Below the pieces are notes generated by a model. That model worked only from the letters and a program-made list of their open reading frames with translations. It made no database searches and was not told the origin of the DNA. Positions 30,352 through 39,663 of a stretch of 64,000 nt of DNA are shown one piece after another. Both the position numbers and the translations under genes were made by a program. The stretch is from Actinoplanes xinjiangensis. Lineage in GTDB: Bacteria > Actinomycetota > Actinomycetes > Mycobacteriales > Micromonosporaceae. Each line of letters opens with the position of its first letter. The stretch's first letter is position 1. The DNA lies in contig NZ_QGGR01000002.1 of NCBI RefSeq assembly GCF_003148685.1, positions 682,001 to 746,000 on the forward strand. Reading direction: 5' to 3'.

Positions 30352-32691
30352 TCAGCTTCCGGCTTCGAAACGGTCCCGGTCGAGGAAGGTGAGCCGGGCC
30401 CTCTTGTGCCCGAGGTCGATCTCCGGGCCGAGGTCGAACCCCTCCCGTTGCAGGCGGGCGATCATCCGTTCGTTGCGGATGTCCGGTTCGGCGATGATCC
30501 GCCGGCGGGACGGGTCGGCGAACAGGTGCCGCAGCAGCGCCGGGAAGACCGCACTGGTCAGGTGCGGCAGTTCCCGCCCCTCGGCGTCGAGGAGCAGGTG
30601 CAGCCCGAAGTCCCCGGGCCGTACGTCGTAGCACTCCCCCACCGGGTCCTGTGACGGCTCGTAGGTCTGGAACACCCCGATCGGCCCGTCGTCGAGCGAC
30701 AGCAGGTACGCGTGGTGGCTGTCGAGGCCGTCGACGAACCCGTAGATCTCCTCGACGTCCTGGACGGTGTGCTGTCCCATGCCCCAGAACCGGTTGCGCT
30801 CCCTGATCACCCAGGCGTGCACGATCGGCGCGTGGGCCGCCGGGTCGAGCGGGATCATGGTCAGCTCGCCGAGCCCGGGCAGTTTCTCCGAGAAGACGAT
30901 CACGGGTTCCTCCGTCAGTAGTTCCCAGTCGGTGACGAGCGGGACGAGTTCACCGGACGCCCAGAGCGGCAGCTGGTCCAGGAAGTGCGGGGACGACGGG
31001 TCGTCCGAGGCGCCGAACGGGACGATCCACCGGCTGCGCCGCCGGTCGGTGAGGTCCCAGACGTAGCGGGCGACCGGTCCGCGCCAGCACAGGTCGCTGA
31101 CGCCGGGCACGCTGGACGTGTTGAGCACGCACCCGGCGGACCCGCCGAGCCGGATCTGCGGCACGACGGCGTCCAGGCCGGGCAGCTGGAGCGGGTACAG
31201 CAGGTGCCGGTCGCCCCAGGGGGTGTCCGGGAGCGGGTCCGGTACCGCCGGATCGACGCCGAGCCCGGCGAGCACCCCGTCCAGGGCGATGCCGACGCGG
31301 GCGCGCGGGTCGGTCCAGGGGGCGAAGAGCGGGTCGTGCCCGGACGGTGCGAAGAGCGGCCGCAGGGCGGGCAGGTCACACACCGCACGGGCCACGGCGG
31401 CCTGCCGGGCCATCCGGTGCCCCGCGTCGGCCGAGTCGGCCGGGAGGGCGGTGTCCATGTGGATCGACTCGTGCGGCACCCCGAGGGCGAGCAGTTCCCG
31501 GATCCGGCGGGCGCGGGCCGGGGGCGCGAAGTCCACTCCGTACGGTGCGGTGTCCGGCCGCCGGTCGTTGGCGTTGACCGCCGACGTGACGGGGGCGCGG
31601 AACATCGGCGCCCACTCCGGCTTCCAGGCGTACCGCGGTTCCCAGGCGGGCACCGGGACGAGGCGGTTGCGGTCGTCGCGCTGCGGCACCCGGCCGACGG
31701 TCAGTTGCAGGGCCCGGCCGGTGGAGTCGGCGGTGAGGACGCTGTTCACCGGTTCCACCCAGCGGGACAGGGCGTCGGCGACGTCGTCCACCGTGGAGGC
31801 GTGCAGCAGCGGCAGCAGGGCGTCGAAACCCAGATCAGAAGCGGACCGCGCGGGGGTACGAAGACTCAGGTTCCCATCGATGACCGGTCCACGGGCCGTC
31901 TCGATGACATCGACCACGACCGGTTCCTCGTCGCGTACGAGAATCGTCTCCTGATGGGTGACCACCGGCTCCCAGCCGTTCGCGCCGCGGGCCTGGAGCC
32001 CGGTGCCGGCCGGGCGCAGTTCCTCGATGTAGAGGTCCTGGTAGTCGGCCATCGCGTTGGTGATCGCCCACGCCACCGACCCGGCGTGGCCGAAGTGCTG
32101 CACGCCGGGGACGCCGGGGAAGGTGAGCCCGGCCACGTCGAACGCCGGGCAGGCGAGGCGGATCTGCTGGTAGACGCCGGGCAGTTCGAGCAGCCGGTGC
32201 GGGTCACCGGCGATCTCGCCGGGCACGGTCCAGGCGTTGCTGCCGGAGCCGCCGGGCCCCTCGATCGCGAACCAGCCGAGCGCGTCGGCACCGAGGGTCC
32301 GTTCGACGTGCGCCCGCCACAGCTTGTTGCCGAACGTGCCGAACAGGATGTGCTGCACCTGGAAGACGCCGAGCGACGACCACGGATGCCACTCGATGCC
32401 ACCGGCGCGGACCCCGTCGGCATACGTTTCCAGCCACTGCCGGGTCGAGACGTCGAGTTCGGCGAAGGAACGCCGCGCGGTGTCGTCGAGCCGGACCCGG
32501 CGGGCGAAACGGTCCCAGCCCAGCTCGGAGACTCCGGCGACGGAGGCGAGACGGCCCTCCGATCGCAGCCGTTCCACCGTGATCTGCCGGCCCCGGTCGG
32601 TCGCGGTCACCCGCCCCTGGAGCCAGGCCAGGTCGAGGACCGACCCGGCTCGCAGGTGCGGGATGCCGTGTTCGTCGCGGTAGAGCTTCAT
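30352..32691 (-). CDS. Penicillin acylase-GNAT acyltransferase fusion (siderophore operon)
   Basis: A 779-residue fusion. Residues 1-600 are a penicillin acylase-type Ntn-hydrolase; GSGSNAWTV places the nucleophile Ser151 right after the autocleavage glycine, and VNSVLTADSTG and PRYAWKPEW fit the beta subunit. No signal peptide is seen, so it would act in the cytoplasm. Residues 605-779 are a GNAT domain of the siderophore acetyltransferase type (HAWVIRERNRFWGM, IGVFQTYEP, EPDIRNERMIARLQ). Its ATG overlaps the IucA/IucC gene by 4 bp. A penicillin amidase gene (desG) accompanies desferrioxamine genes in some Streptomyces and related clusters; the fusion to GNAT is unusual to my knowledge. Confidence 0.85.
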   Translation of the reverse strand: MKLYRDEHGIPHLRAGSVLDLAWLQGRVTATDRGRQITVERLRSEGRLASVAGVSELGWDRFARRVRLDDTARRSFAELDVSTRQWLETYADGVRAGGIEWHPWSSLGVFQVQHILFGTFGNKLWRAHVERTLGADALGWFAIEGPGGSGSNAWTVPGEIAGDPHRLLELPGVYQQIRLACPAFDVAGLTFPGVPGVQHFGHAGSVAWAITNAMADYQDLYIEELRPAGTGLQARGANGWEPVVTHQETILVRDEEPVVVDVIETARGPVIDGNLSLRTPARSASDLGFDALLPLLHASTVDDVADALSRWVEPVNSVLTADSTGRALQLTVGRVPQRDDRNRLVPVPAWEPRYAWKPEWAPMFRAPVTSAVNANDRRPDTAPYGVDFAPPARARRIRELLALGVPHESIHMDTALPADSADAGHRMARQAAVARAVCDLPALRPLFAPSGHDPLFAPWTDPRARVGIALDGVLAGLGVDPAVPDPLPDTPWGDRHLLYPLQLPGLDAVVPQIRLGGSAGCVLNTSSVPGVSDLCWRGPVARYVWDLTDRRRSRWIVPFGASDDPSSPHFLDQLPLWASGELVPLVTDWELLTEEPVIVFSEKLPGLGELTMIPLDPAAHAPIVHAWVIRERNRFWGMGQHTVQDVEEIYGFVDGLDSHHAYLLSLDDGPIGVFQTYEPSQDPVGECYDVRPGDFGLHLLLDAEGRELPHLTSAVFPALLRHLFADPSRRRIIAEPDIRNERMIARLQREGFDLGPEIDLGHKRARLTFLDRDRFEAGS

Positions 32692-34889
32692 GCCGCGATC
32701 GGGTTCTCCAGTTCGCCCGCGAAGATCAGCGAGCCGGCCTGATCGGTGAGGTCCACCATCTGGAGCGTGTTGCGCAGTTGCAGCCGGTTCAGGCAGGAGT
32801 GCCGGAAGGTCGGCCGCAGCAGGTCGAGCCGCCCGGCCAGGTGCGGGTGGTCCTTGGCGTGCTCGCGGACGCAGTCGCCGGCGAGCGCCCAGAACTCGGC
32901 GGCGCTCAGGATCCCGTCGGTGTCGAGGATCCCGGCCAGGTGGCGCAGGAAGCCGTCGAACACGTCGGTGAAGAGAGCCAGTTCCTTGATCTCGTCGGTG
33001 ACGTCGATGCGGATCCGCTCGACCTCGGGCGGCAGCGGCTGGTCGTTCATGACCGCCACCTCCTCGCCGATGTCCTTCATGAACACCCGGGTCGGTACGT
33101 GGTTCTCCAGCACGAGGATCAGGTTCTCGCCGTGCGGCATGAACGCGAGGTCGTGCTGGAGCAGGCAGTGCACGATCGGCCGCAGGTAGGCGCGCAGGTA
33201 GCTCGCCACCCACGTGGCGGCCGGCACGCCGGACTCCCGGATCAGGGCGGCGGTCAGGGAGTTCCCGTCCCGGTCGCGGTGCAGGAGGCTGGCCATCGTG
33301 GCGAGCCGCTCGTTCGCGGTGATGCGCGTGACCGGGCTCTCGCGCCACAGGGCGGCGAGCATCTTGGTGTACGCGCTGGGCGTCCCGGTCCGGTGGTAGG
33401 CGTCGCCGGTGTACCCGATCGCCGCCAGCTCCCGCAGGACCCCGAAACCGCAGGCGCGCAGTTCCTCGTCACCCTCCACGACCGACGCGACCCAGTCGTT
33501 GATCGGCGGGGTGGCCCGCATGTACTTCGGGGACAGCCCGCGCAGGAAGCCCATGTTCTGCACGGCGATCGCGGTCTTCACGTAGTGGCGTTCGGGCCGG
33601 TCGACGTTGAAGAACGTCCGGATCGACTGCTGTGCCCGGTAGCGGTCGGGACCGGCGTCGAGCGGGACGATCGCCCGGCGGGCCACGTCCGGCGCGAACG
33701 TGACGGTGACCTTGTGCTCCCACTGCCACGGGTGCACCGGCAGGTACCGGTAGTCGGCCGGGTCCAGTCCGTGTCCCCGCAGCTGCCGCTCGAACCGGTC
33801 CAGGAGCGGGCCCAGCTCGTCGGCGTAGTGCGCGCGCTCGTCGCCGTCGTACACGAAGACGCTCTCGTCCCGGCGGATGGCCACCCACCGCAACCGGACC
33901 GCCTGCCCGGCCTCCGGCGCATAGGCCTCGTGGTCGGCGAGACCGTAACCGATCCGCCCGTTGTTGGCCACGAACCCGGGGTGGCCCTCGGTCATCGCCG
34001 CCTCGATGGTCTGGAAGCTCGCGTGCACCAGGTCCTCGGCGGTCTCCCGGCGGTGCGCGTACTTCCAGGCGGTCCCGGCCAGCGTCGCCGAGATCTCCTC
34101 CAGGTAGGTGCCGAGCAGTTTCTCCGGAATGCCGAGCGTCTCGCGCAGGCCGGCGATGAAGTCGAGCGCGTCCAGCGGCCCGTCGAGCGACTCCGGGTCG
34201 ATCACCCAGTGCTCCAGCGGGTGGCGCTTCGCGGTGAAGGTGTTCGCGCCGACCTCGAACCGGTCGCCGCCGAGCGGGACGGGCGTGATCAGGCGCTCGT
34301 GGCTGAACTCGGCGATCGCCTTCGCGATCAGCCGGCGGTGGGCGAACGCGATGGCCTCCGGCCGCAGGTGCGGGACGCTCATCGTGTACGCCGCCCGCGT
34401 GCAGAAACTCAGCCGGGCGACCTTGTCGTGCAGGGGGACGTGCCGTTCCTCGACGAACCCGACCTCGGCGTTCTTGCGCGCGATGGCCTCGTTGCGTACG
34501 TCCGGCTCGACGACGACCCGTTCGATACGGGAGTCGGCGAAGCAGAAGTCCATGACCGCCCGCATCACCGCGGAGGTGACACCCGACCGGGGCCTGCCGG
34601 TCGGTGGCGCGACCAGCACGTGCATGCCGATGTCACCGGCCGGCACGTCGTAGTGCCGCGCCAGCTCGCTGTGCGCCGGATCGTAGGTCTCGGCGAGGAA
34701 CAGCGGGCTCTCGTCGTCGTCGAGTCCGAGCCACGCGTGGTGGTGCGGGTCGTCGGCGATCTTCTGGTACTCCTCGCGGACCCGTTCCGGGGTGGCACCC
34801 TGCAGCCCCCAGTAGTGCGACCGCGGATGCGTCACCCAGGCATGCAGAAGGTCGAGGTCACGATCGAGGTCGAGGGGTACGAGTCTCAC
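32688..34889 (-). CDS. GNAT-IucA/IucC siderophore synthetase fusion (DesC-DesD type)
   Basis: A 733-residue fusion. Residues 1-175 are a GNAT N-acyltransferase (HAWVTHPRSHYWGL, LFLAETYDP, EPDVRNEAIARKNAEVGF) of the kind that acylates N-hydroxy-diamines (DesC role). Residues 185-733 are an NIS synthetase (IucA/IucC family), with HPLEHWVIDPE, LPVHPWQWEHKV, TFFNVDRPERHYVKTAI, FMPHGENLI and HSCLNRLQLRNTL, which joins hydroxamate units with ATP (DesD role). In Streptomyces these are separate genes. It starts at GTG 34889, overlapping the hydroxylase gene by 4 bp. Confidence 0.92.
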   Translation of the reverse strand: MRLVPLDLDRDLDLLHAWVTHPRSHYWGLQGATPERVREEYQKIADDPHHHAWLGLDDDESPLFLAETYDPAHSELARHYDVPAGDIGMHVLVAPPTGRPRSGVTSAVMRAVMDFCFADSRIERVVVEPDVRNEAIARKNAEVGFVEERHVPLHDKVARLSFCTRAAYTMSVPHLRPEAIAFAHRRLIAKAIAEFSHERLITPVPLGGDRFEVGANTFTAKRHPLEHWVIDPESLDGPLDALDFIAGLRETLGIPEKLLGTYLEEISATLAGTAWKYAHRRETAEDLVHASFQTIEAAMTEGHPGFVANNGRIGYGLADHEAYAPEAGQAVRLRWVAIRRDESVFVYDGDERAHYADELGPLLDRFERQLRGHGLDPADYRYLPVHPWQWEHKVTVTFAPDVARRAIVPLDAGPDRYRAQQSIRTFFNVDRPERHYVKTAIAVQNMGFLRGLSPKYMRATPPINDWVASVVEGDEELRACGFGVLRELAAIGYTGDAYHRTGTPSAYTKMLAALWRESPVTRITANERLATMASLLHRDRDGNSLTAALIRESGVPAATWVASYLRAYLRPIVHCLLQHDLAFMPHGENLILVLENHVPTRVFMKDIGEEVAVMNDQPLPPEVERIRIDVTDEIKELALFTDVFDGFLRHLAGILDTDGILSAAEFWALAGDCVREHAKDHPHLAGRLDLLRPTFRHSCLNRLQLRNTLQMVDLTDQAGSLIFAGELENPIAA

Positions 34890-36166
34890 TGGTTCACCAA
34901 CTGTCGGGGGATGTCGGCGGTGGGGGCGCCGAACTGCTGGAACGCGATCGACTCCTCGACCCGGTAGATCTCCCGGCCGGTGATCGCCCGCAGGATCACG
35001 CTGTTGCGGTACGGGCCCATGCCGAGGTCGGGGTCGGTGACGCTGTGCGTGTGCTCGGCGGCGTTCTGCACGAACACCTCGTCACCGGCGGAGTCCACGG
35101 CGTAGTCGACGGTCACGTCGAAGCGGCCGCGGGCGTCCCAGTTGATCCGGTCGCGGACCGGGTCCAGGAAGGAGGGCACGCGCGGGGCGTACCCGGTGGC
35201 GAGGACCAGGCCCTGGGTGGTCGCGGTGAACGAGCGGCCCTGCTGCTGATGTTCCAGGGCCAGGGTCCAGCGCTCCCCGTCCCAGATGACGCCGTCCAGT
35301 GCGGTGCCGGTGAGCAGGGTGGTCGGCACCGGGCCGGTCAGGCTCTTGGCGTAGAGCGTCTCGTAGATGGCGTCGACCAGGTCACCGCTGATGCCCTTGT
35401 AGAGGTTGCGCTGCTCGCGGCCGAGCCGGTCCCGCACGTCCATCGGCAGTGCCTGGTGGTAGCGGATGTAGTCGGGCGAGGTCATCTCGAGGGTCAGCTT
35501 CGTGTACTCCATCGGGAAGTACCGCGGTGACCGGGTGATCCAGCTCAGGTGGTAGCCGTACGTCTCGATCTCGTTGAGCAGGTCGAGGTAGATCTCGGCG
35601 GCACTCTGCCCGCTGCCGATGATCGTGATCGAGTCGAGGCCCTGAAGCTTCGCCTTGTTGGGCAGGTAGTCGGCGCTGTGCACGTACGGTCCCTGGTCGA
35701 CGGCGGCCGGGATCCGCGGCGCGGTGCCGATGCCGAGGACCAGCTTGCGGGCCCGGTAGGTCTCGCCGTTCGTGTGCACGAGGTACGCCTCGCCGTCGTG
35801 GGTGACCGTGTCGACCCGGGTGTTCCACCGGATCGACGTCAGCTGCCGGGCCGCCCACCTGCAGTACTCGTTGTACTCGGCGCGCAGCGGGAAGAAGCTC
35901 TCCCGGATGTAGAACGGGTAGAGCCGGCCCACCTGCTTGAGGTAGTTGAGGAACGAGAACCGGTTGGTCGGATCGGCCATGGTGACCAGGTCGGCGAGGA
36001 ACGGGACCTGGATCGTGACGCCGTCCAGCATCAGGCCGGGGTGCCAGTCGAACTCGGCCCGCTGCTCCAGGAAGATCCCGTCGACGTCGGCCAGGTCCTC
36101 GGTCAGCGCGGCCAGGCCGAGGTTGAAGGGGCCGACTCCGATCGCTGCGAAGTCGTAGGTGTGCAT
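34886..36166 (-). CDS. Lysine/diamine N-hydroxylase (DesB-like)
   Basis: A 426-residue flavin-dependent N-monooxygenase of the lysine/ornithine hydroxylase family. The FAD motif GVGPFNLGLAAL is at residues 8-20, the NADPH motif GSGQSAAEIYLDLL near 190, and the C-terminal substrate motif LATGYAPRVP is present. It would hydroxylate the diamine (cadaverine or putrescine) made by the decarboxylase next to it. It overlaps that gene's stop by one base (TGATG) and the next gene by four, so the operon is tightly coupled. Confidence 0.93.
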   Translation of the reverse strand: MHTYDFAAIGVGPFNLGLAALTEDLADVDGIFLEQRAEFDWHPGLMLDGVTIQVPFLADLVTMADPTNRFSFLNYLKQVGRLYPFYIRESFFPLRAEYNEYCRWAARQLTSIRWNTRVDTVTHDGEAYLVHTNGETYRARKLVLGIGTAPRIPAAVDQGPYVHSADYLPNKAKLQGLDSITIIGSGQSAAEIYLDLLNEIETYGYHLSWITRSPRYFPMEYTKLTLEMTSPDYIRYHQALPMDVRDRLGREQRNLYKGISGDLVDAIYETLYAKSLTGPVPTTLLTGTALDGVIWDGERWTLALEHQQQGRSFTATTQGLVLATGYAPRVPSFLDPVRDRINWDARGRFDVTVDYAVDSAGDEVFVQNAAEHTHSVTDPDLGMGPYRNSVILRAITGREIYRVEESIAFQQFGAPTADIPRQLVNQ

Positions 36167-37632
36167 CAGGCCATCACCGCCGTCGCCTCGTCGCGCTCGC
36201 CGGTCATCTCGCGGCCGATCCCGCGGATCAGGTCCAGCACGTCGCGCAGGTTGCCCATCGTCGTGTTCGGGTTGAGCAGCGTGAACTTGAGCCAGTAGTG
36301 GCCGCCGATGGTGGTGCCGGCGACGATCGCCCGGCCGCCGTAGAAGAGCCGCTGCCGCAGCTTCGGCATCAGCTCGTCGCACTCGGCGACGCCCATGCCG
36401 GCCGGCCGGTAGCGGAACAGCACCGTGCTCAGGGTCGGTGCGGCCACCGCCTCGAAGTCCGCGTCGTCGCCGATCATCAGGTAGGCGTCGTGCGCCCGGT
36501 CGACGACCGCGTCGAACATGTCGCCGATCTGCTCGGCGCCCATGGTCCGCAGCGTCATCCACAGCTTCAGCGCGTCGAAGCGGCGGGTGGTCTGCAGGCT
36601 CTTGTCGACCTGGTTCGGCACGGCGGCGGCCCGCGGGTTCAGGTAGTCGGCGTGCACCGCGATCCGGCGCATCGTCTCGCCCCGGCGCACCACGATCGCG
36701 CTGGAGCTGACCGGCTGGAAGTAGCTCTTGTGGAAGTCCACGGTGACCGAGTCGGCGCGCTCGATGCCGTCCAGCAGGTGCCGGCGGCGGGTGGAGACGA
36801 GCAGGCCACAGCCGTACGCGGCGTCGACGTGGAACCAGATGCCCTGGCTCTCGCAGATCGCGGCGATCTCGGCGACCGGGTCGAGGCGGCCCAGGTCGGT
36901 GGTGCCGGCGGTGGCGACCACGGCCATCGGGATGCCGCCGTCGCGGCGTACGTCCTCGATCGCGGCGGCCAGCGCGGTGGTGTCCATCCGCCCGGTGCCG
37001 TCGGTGGCGACGCCGACCACGGCGTCGGCGGCCATACCGAGGATGCCGGCGGACTTGCTGACGCTGAAGTGGCTCTCGGTGGTCGCGAAGATCCGCAGCT
37101 TCTCCAGGCTCGCCGAGCGGGGCAGCCCTTCCAGGGTCTCCTCCCGGGCCAGCAGCAGGGCCTGGAGGTTGGACTGGGTGCCGCCGCTGGTGAAGATGCC
37201 GTCGGCGCCCGGGCCGAACCCGATCCGCCCGGCCGTCCAGTCGATCAGGCGGCGCTCGATGAGCGTGCCGGCGGTGCTCTGGTCCCAGGTGTCCACAGAC
37301 GAGTTGACCGCCGAGATCAGCACTTCGGCACTGAGCGCGGGGATGGCGACCGGGCAGTTCAGGTGAGCGACGTAGGTCGGCTCGTGGAACCAGACGGCGT
37401 TGTCCAGGTAGAGCCGGGCGACTTCGTGCAGTGCCGCGCCGGTGTCACCGAGGGGCCGGTCCAGATCGACCGCGTCGACCTGTTCCTGCAACTCGCCGAC
37501 GGCTGCGCCGGAGTACGGCTGCCGCACTGCCTTCACCCTGTCGGCGAGCAGCGCCGACGCGTGCCACACACCGGACGTGTAACTGTCCAACGTGGAGCCG
37601 GAGAACAGATGCGGGGACTCGGACCGCTCCAA
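36166..37632 (-). CDS. PLP-dependent lysine/ornithine decarboxylase (DesA-like), TTG start
   Basis: A 488-residue group II PLP decarboxylase with the PLP lysine in VDFHKSYF, the SGGTQSNLQALL and HVDAAYGCG motifs, and the GGHYWLKFTLLNPNT end seen in siderophore decarboxylases. It would make cadaverine (or putrescine) as the diamine precursor of the hydroxamate. The start is a TTG at 37632, supported by a GGAGG ribosome site six bases upstream. The 19-bp iron box lies immediately before that ribosome site, making this the first gene of the operon. Confidence 0.93.
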   Translation of the reverse strand: MERSESPHLFSGSTLDSYTSGVWHASALLADRVKAVRQPYSGAAVGELQEQVDAVDLDRPLGDTGAALHEVARLYLDNAVWFHEPTYVAHLNCPVAIPALSAEVLISAVNSSVDTWDQSTAGTLIERRLIDWTAGRIGFGPGADGIFTSGGTQSNLQALLLAREETLEGLPRSASLEKLRIFATTESHFSVSKSAGILGMAADAVVGVATDGTGRMDTTALAAAIEDVRRDGGIPMAVVATAGTTDLGRLDPVAEIAAICESQGIWFHVDAAYGCGLLVSTRRRHLLDGIERADSVTVDFHKSYFQPVSSSAIVVRRGETMRRIAVHADYLNPRAAAVPNQVDKSLQTTRRFDALKLWMTLRTMGAEQIGDMFDAVVDRAHDAYLMIGDDADFEAVAAPTLSTVLFRYRPAGMGVAECDELMPKLRQRLFYGGRAIVAGTTIGGHYWLKFTLLNPNTTMGNLRDVLDLIRGIGREMTGERDEATAVMA

Positions 37633-37645
37633 CGGGGGCCTCCAA

Positions 37646-37664
37646 TAAGGTAAACCTTACCTAA
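37646..37664 (-). promoter_or_regulatory. Iron box (IdeR/DmdR-type operator)
   Basis: The 19-bp near-palindrome TAAGGTAAACCTTACCTAA matches the actinobacterial iron-box consensus TTAGGTTAGGCTAACCTAA closely. It ends 13 bases from the TTG start of the siderophore decarboxylase. An IdeR/DmdR repressor loaded with iron would block the operon, so it is derepressed under iron limitation. Confidence 0.9.
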
Positions 37665-37826
37665 CCTGAGGGGAGGCTAACCGGCCGGACACGGGAAGGA
37701 AACTTGGACTCGGCACCGCGGGGGCGCCGCGTCCGGTCCACCGCCCTCCGGAAGCGGCGCCACCAGCGCATGTGCACCCCTCGAACACCTCGATGAATGT
37801 CTAGTGACGAGTGCCACATGACGCAC

Positions 37827-37854
37827 GAAGCCCACCCTTTACAGGATGGGCTTC
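37827..37854 (-). terminator. Hairpin terminator downstream of the GH64 gene
   Basis: An 11-bp stem (GAAGCCCATCC pairing with GGGTGGGCTTC, one G-U wobble on the minus strand) with a 6-base loop lies 15 bases past the GH64 stop. No U-tract follows. The rest of the 204-bp gap (37665-37868) holds only the siderophore promoter. Confidence 0.7.
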
Positions 37855-37868
37855 GTCGATGAAGAAGA

Positions 37869-39500
37869 TCAGAAAGCCGTCAGCGTGATCCCGGCCGCGC
37901 GGGGATCTCCGTCGTGCACCAGCGACTCCTGGTTCTGCACGTCGTCGAAGGCGAAGGCGTACGCCTTGCCGTCGGCCATGTTCGCGTGGACGGCCTTCGC
38001 GTAGGGGTTGGCCGGGCCGCCGGTGTAGAAGTCGGCCGCGGTCCCGCCGGGCTGGGTGTCGATCCGGCCCAGCGTGGTCCGCCACAGCGCCGCGCACAGC
38101 GTCCGGGCGATCGGGCCGACCACCTGGTCGTTGGGGGCACCGAGGGCACCGTCACAGCCCCAGACGTTCGCGGTCGACGGTTTCGTGAAGGACGCCACGG
38201 TCCGGCCGCTCGTGTCGGTGAAGTTCATGACGTTCCCGGCGGTCCGGCCGGTGTACCGGACCTCCGGACGATCCCCGAACGGCACGACGGTCAGATTCTT
38301 CGAGGTGTACGCGTTCCAGGCGCTCGTGATGTACGAGTCGAGGTAGGTGGCGCTCATCAGCCCGGCGTCGGCGGCCTTGCCCGGGGCCAGGACCCGCAGC
38401 ACCGTGCCGTCGGCGCCGGTGACCACGCTCTTGGCGAAGTCGGGGTTCGCCCGCACCGCGTCGATGACCTTCTGCCGGCCGTTCGCGACCAGTTCGCCGG
38501 TCTTCGCGGTGACGCCGTTGCCACCGGTGACCGAGACGCCGTGCGGGACGGCGAACATGTCCACCTGCGAGCTGTTCAGGAACAGGCCCGAGCCGTTCAG
38601 GGTGAACTCGCTCCAGTCGAAGAGGATGTCCCGGTTCGGGTCGCCGCCCGCCCACGGAGCCGGCTGGACCAGCCCGTCGGCGGTGATCCGGAAGTCCAGC
38701 TTCTTACCGAACGAGAAGTAGATCCGGCCGGAGATGTTCTTCAGCACCTTGATCGTGGTGCTCTGCCCGTTCGCCGGGCCGGGGATCGAGACGTCCGGCG
38801 CGGGCACCGGCACCGGCCCGCCTCCGGTCCACGGCGTGAACCCACCGCTCGCGTTGACGGACCCCAGCTTGCCCGTCTCCAGGTTGACGCCCAGCACGTA
38901 GAGGAACACCGGATCGGTACGACCGGTCCGGTTCGTCACCGTGACCGGGAGCGTGGGGCCGGCCGGCGGGACGGTCGCGGCCGGAGTCGTGGCCGCCGGG
39001 GCCGTCGTGGCCGGAGTGGTCGGCGCCTTCGTCGGCGGGACGGTCGTCGGGGCCACGGTCGGCACGGTCGTCGTGGGCCTGGTCGCCGGCGGCGTCGTGG
39101 TCGCCGGCCCGCTACCGCACGGCGCACCGTTCAGCTTGCAGTTGACCGGCTGCGGGCCGGTACCGACGAATCCGAACGTCACGCTCGCACCCACCGGAAT
39201 CGCACCGTTCCAGGCACGGTTGGTGAATGTGCGGTGACTGCCGGAAACCGTCATGTCGGTTTCCCAGAAACTGCCGACCGAACCGCCGGCGGGCAGATCG
39301 AATTCGACTTTCCAGGACGTCAGCGCGGACGTTCCGCCGTTGGTGATGGTCACCTCGTCCTGCCAGCCGCTGCCCCAGTCGGACACGGTACGCAGCGAGG
39401 CGGTGGCCGAGGCGGCCGAGGCGGGCAGGGCGATCCAGGCGGTGGTGAGCGCGGCGACCGTTGCCACAGCGGCGAGAATGAGGCTCCGTTTACGGCGCAT
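37869..39500 (-). CDS. Secreted beta-1,3-glucanase, CBM2-GH64
   Basis: A 543-residue secreted enzyme. Residues 1-30 form the signal peptide (LILAAVATVAALTTAWIALPASA). Residues 32-130 are a CBM2-type cellulose-binding module (SDWGSGWQDEVTITNGG, FTNRAWNGAIPVGASVTFGF). A Thr/Pro-rich linker at 133-185 leads to a GH64 domain (187-543), seen in the paired GRIYFSFGKKLDF strand and the CDGALGAPND region. GH64 enzymes release laminaripentaose from beta-1,3-glucan, so the likely substrate is fungal or oomycete cell wall. ATG 39500 is the codon directly before the signal peptide. Confidence 0.92.
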   Translation of the reverse strand: MRRKRSLILAAVATVAALTTAWIALPASAASATASLRTVSDWGSGWQDEVTITNGGTSALTSWKVEFDLPAGGSVGSFWETDMTVSGSHRTFTNRAWNGAIPVGASVTFGFVGTGPQPVNCKLNGAPCGSGPATTTPPATRPTTTVPTVAPTTVPPTKAPTTPATTAPAATTPAATVPPAGPTLPVTVTNRTGRTDPVFLYVLGVNLETGKLGSVNASGGFTPWTGGGPVPVPAPDVSIPGPANGQSTTIKVLKNISGRIYFSFGKKLDFRITADGLVQPAPWAGGDPNRDILFDWSEFTLNGSGLFLNSSQVDMFAVPHGVSVTGGNGVTAKTGELVANGRQKVIDAVRANPDFAKSVVTGADGTVLRVLAPGKAADAGLMSATYLDSYITSAWNAYTSKNLTVVPFGDRPEVRYTGRTAGNVMNFTDTSGRTVASFTKPSTANVWGCDGALGAPNDQVVGPIARTLCAALWRTTLGRIDTQPGGTAADFYTGGPANPYAKAVHANMADGKAYAFAFDDVQNQESLVHDGDPRAAGITLTAF

Positions 39501-39663
39501 GGGGGTGCGACCTCCGAGAGGGTACGGGCAGGGGCGGACGCCATTGTCACCCACGAGAAACCGCTCTCCCAGAGCCTTTAAAGCTCCTTTAAGGTCAAAA
39601 TCCCCGACGTTTTCCGGCCACCCCCGATAACACAAATCCCCCGCCGTGGTCCCGCTCACCCCA
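39501..39663 (-). promoter_or_regulatory. Upstream region of the GH64 gene
   Basis: AT-rich island CCTTTAAAGCTCCTTTAAGG at 39575-39594 holds two CCTTTAA copies in tandem and an inverted TTAAAG pair. On the minus strand a TTGACC precedes it by a few bases. It is a reasonable promoter/operator candidate for the glucanase gene, 75 bases from the start codon, but not matched to a known regulator site. Confidence 0.35.

Noticed and set aside
32692..33348. 219-codon N-terminal extension of the acylase frame
   Set aside because: It lies antisense-free but in another frame inside the IucA/IucC gene and has no family similarity; ATG 32691 overlaps the upstream stop by 4 bp as expected in this operon.
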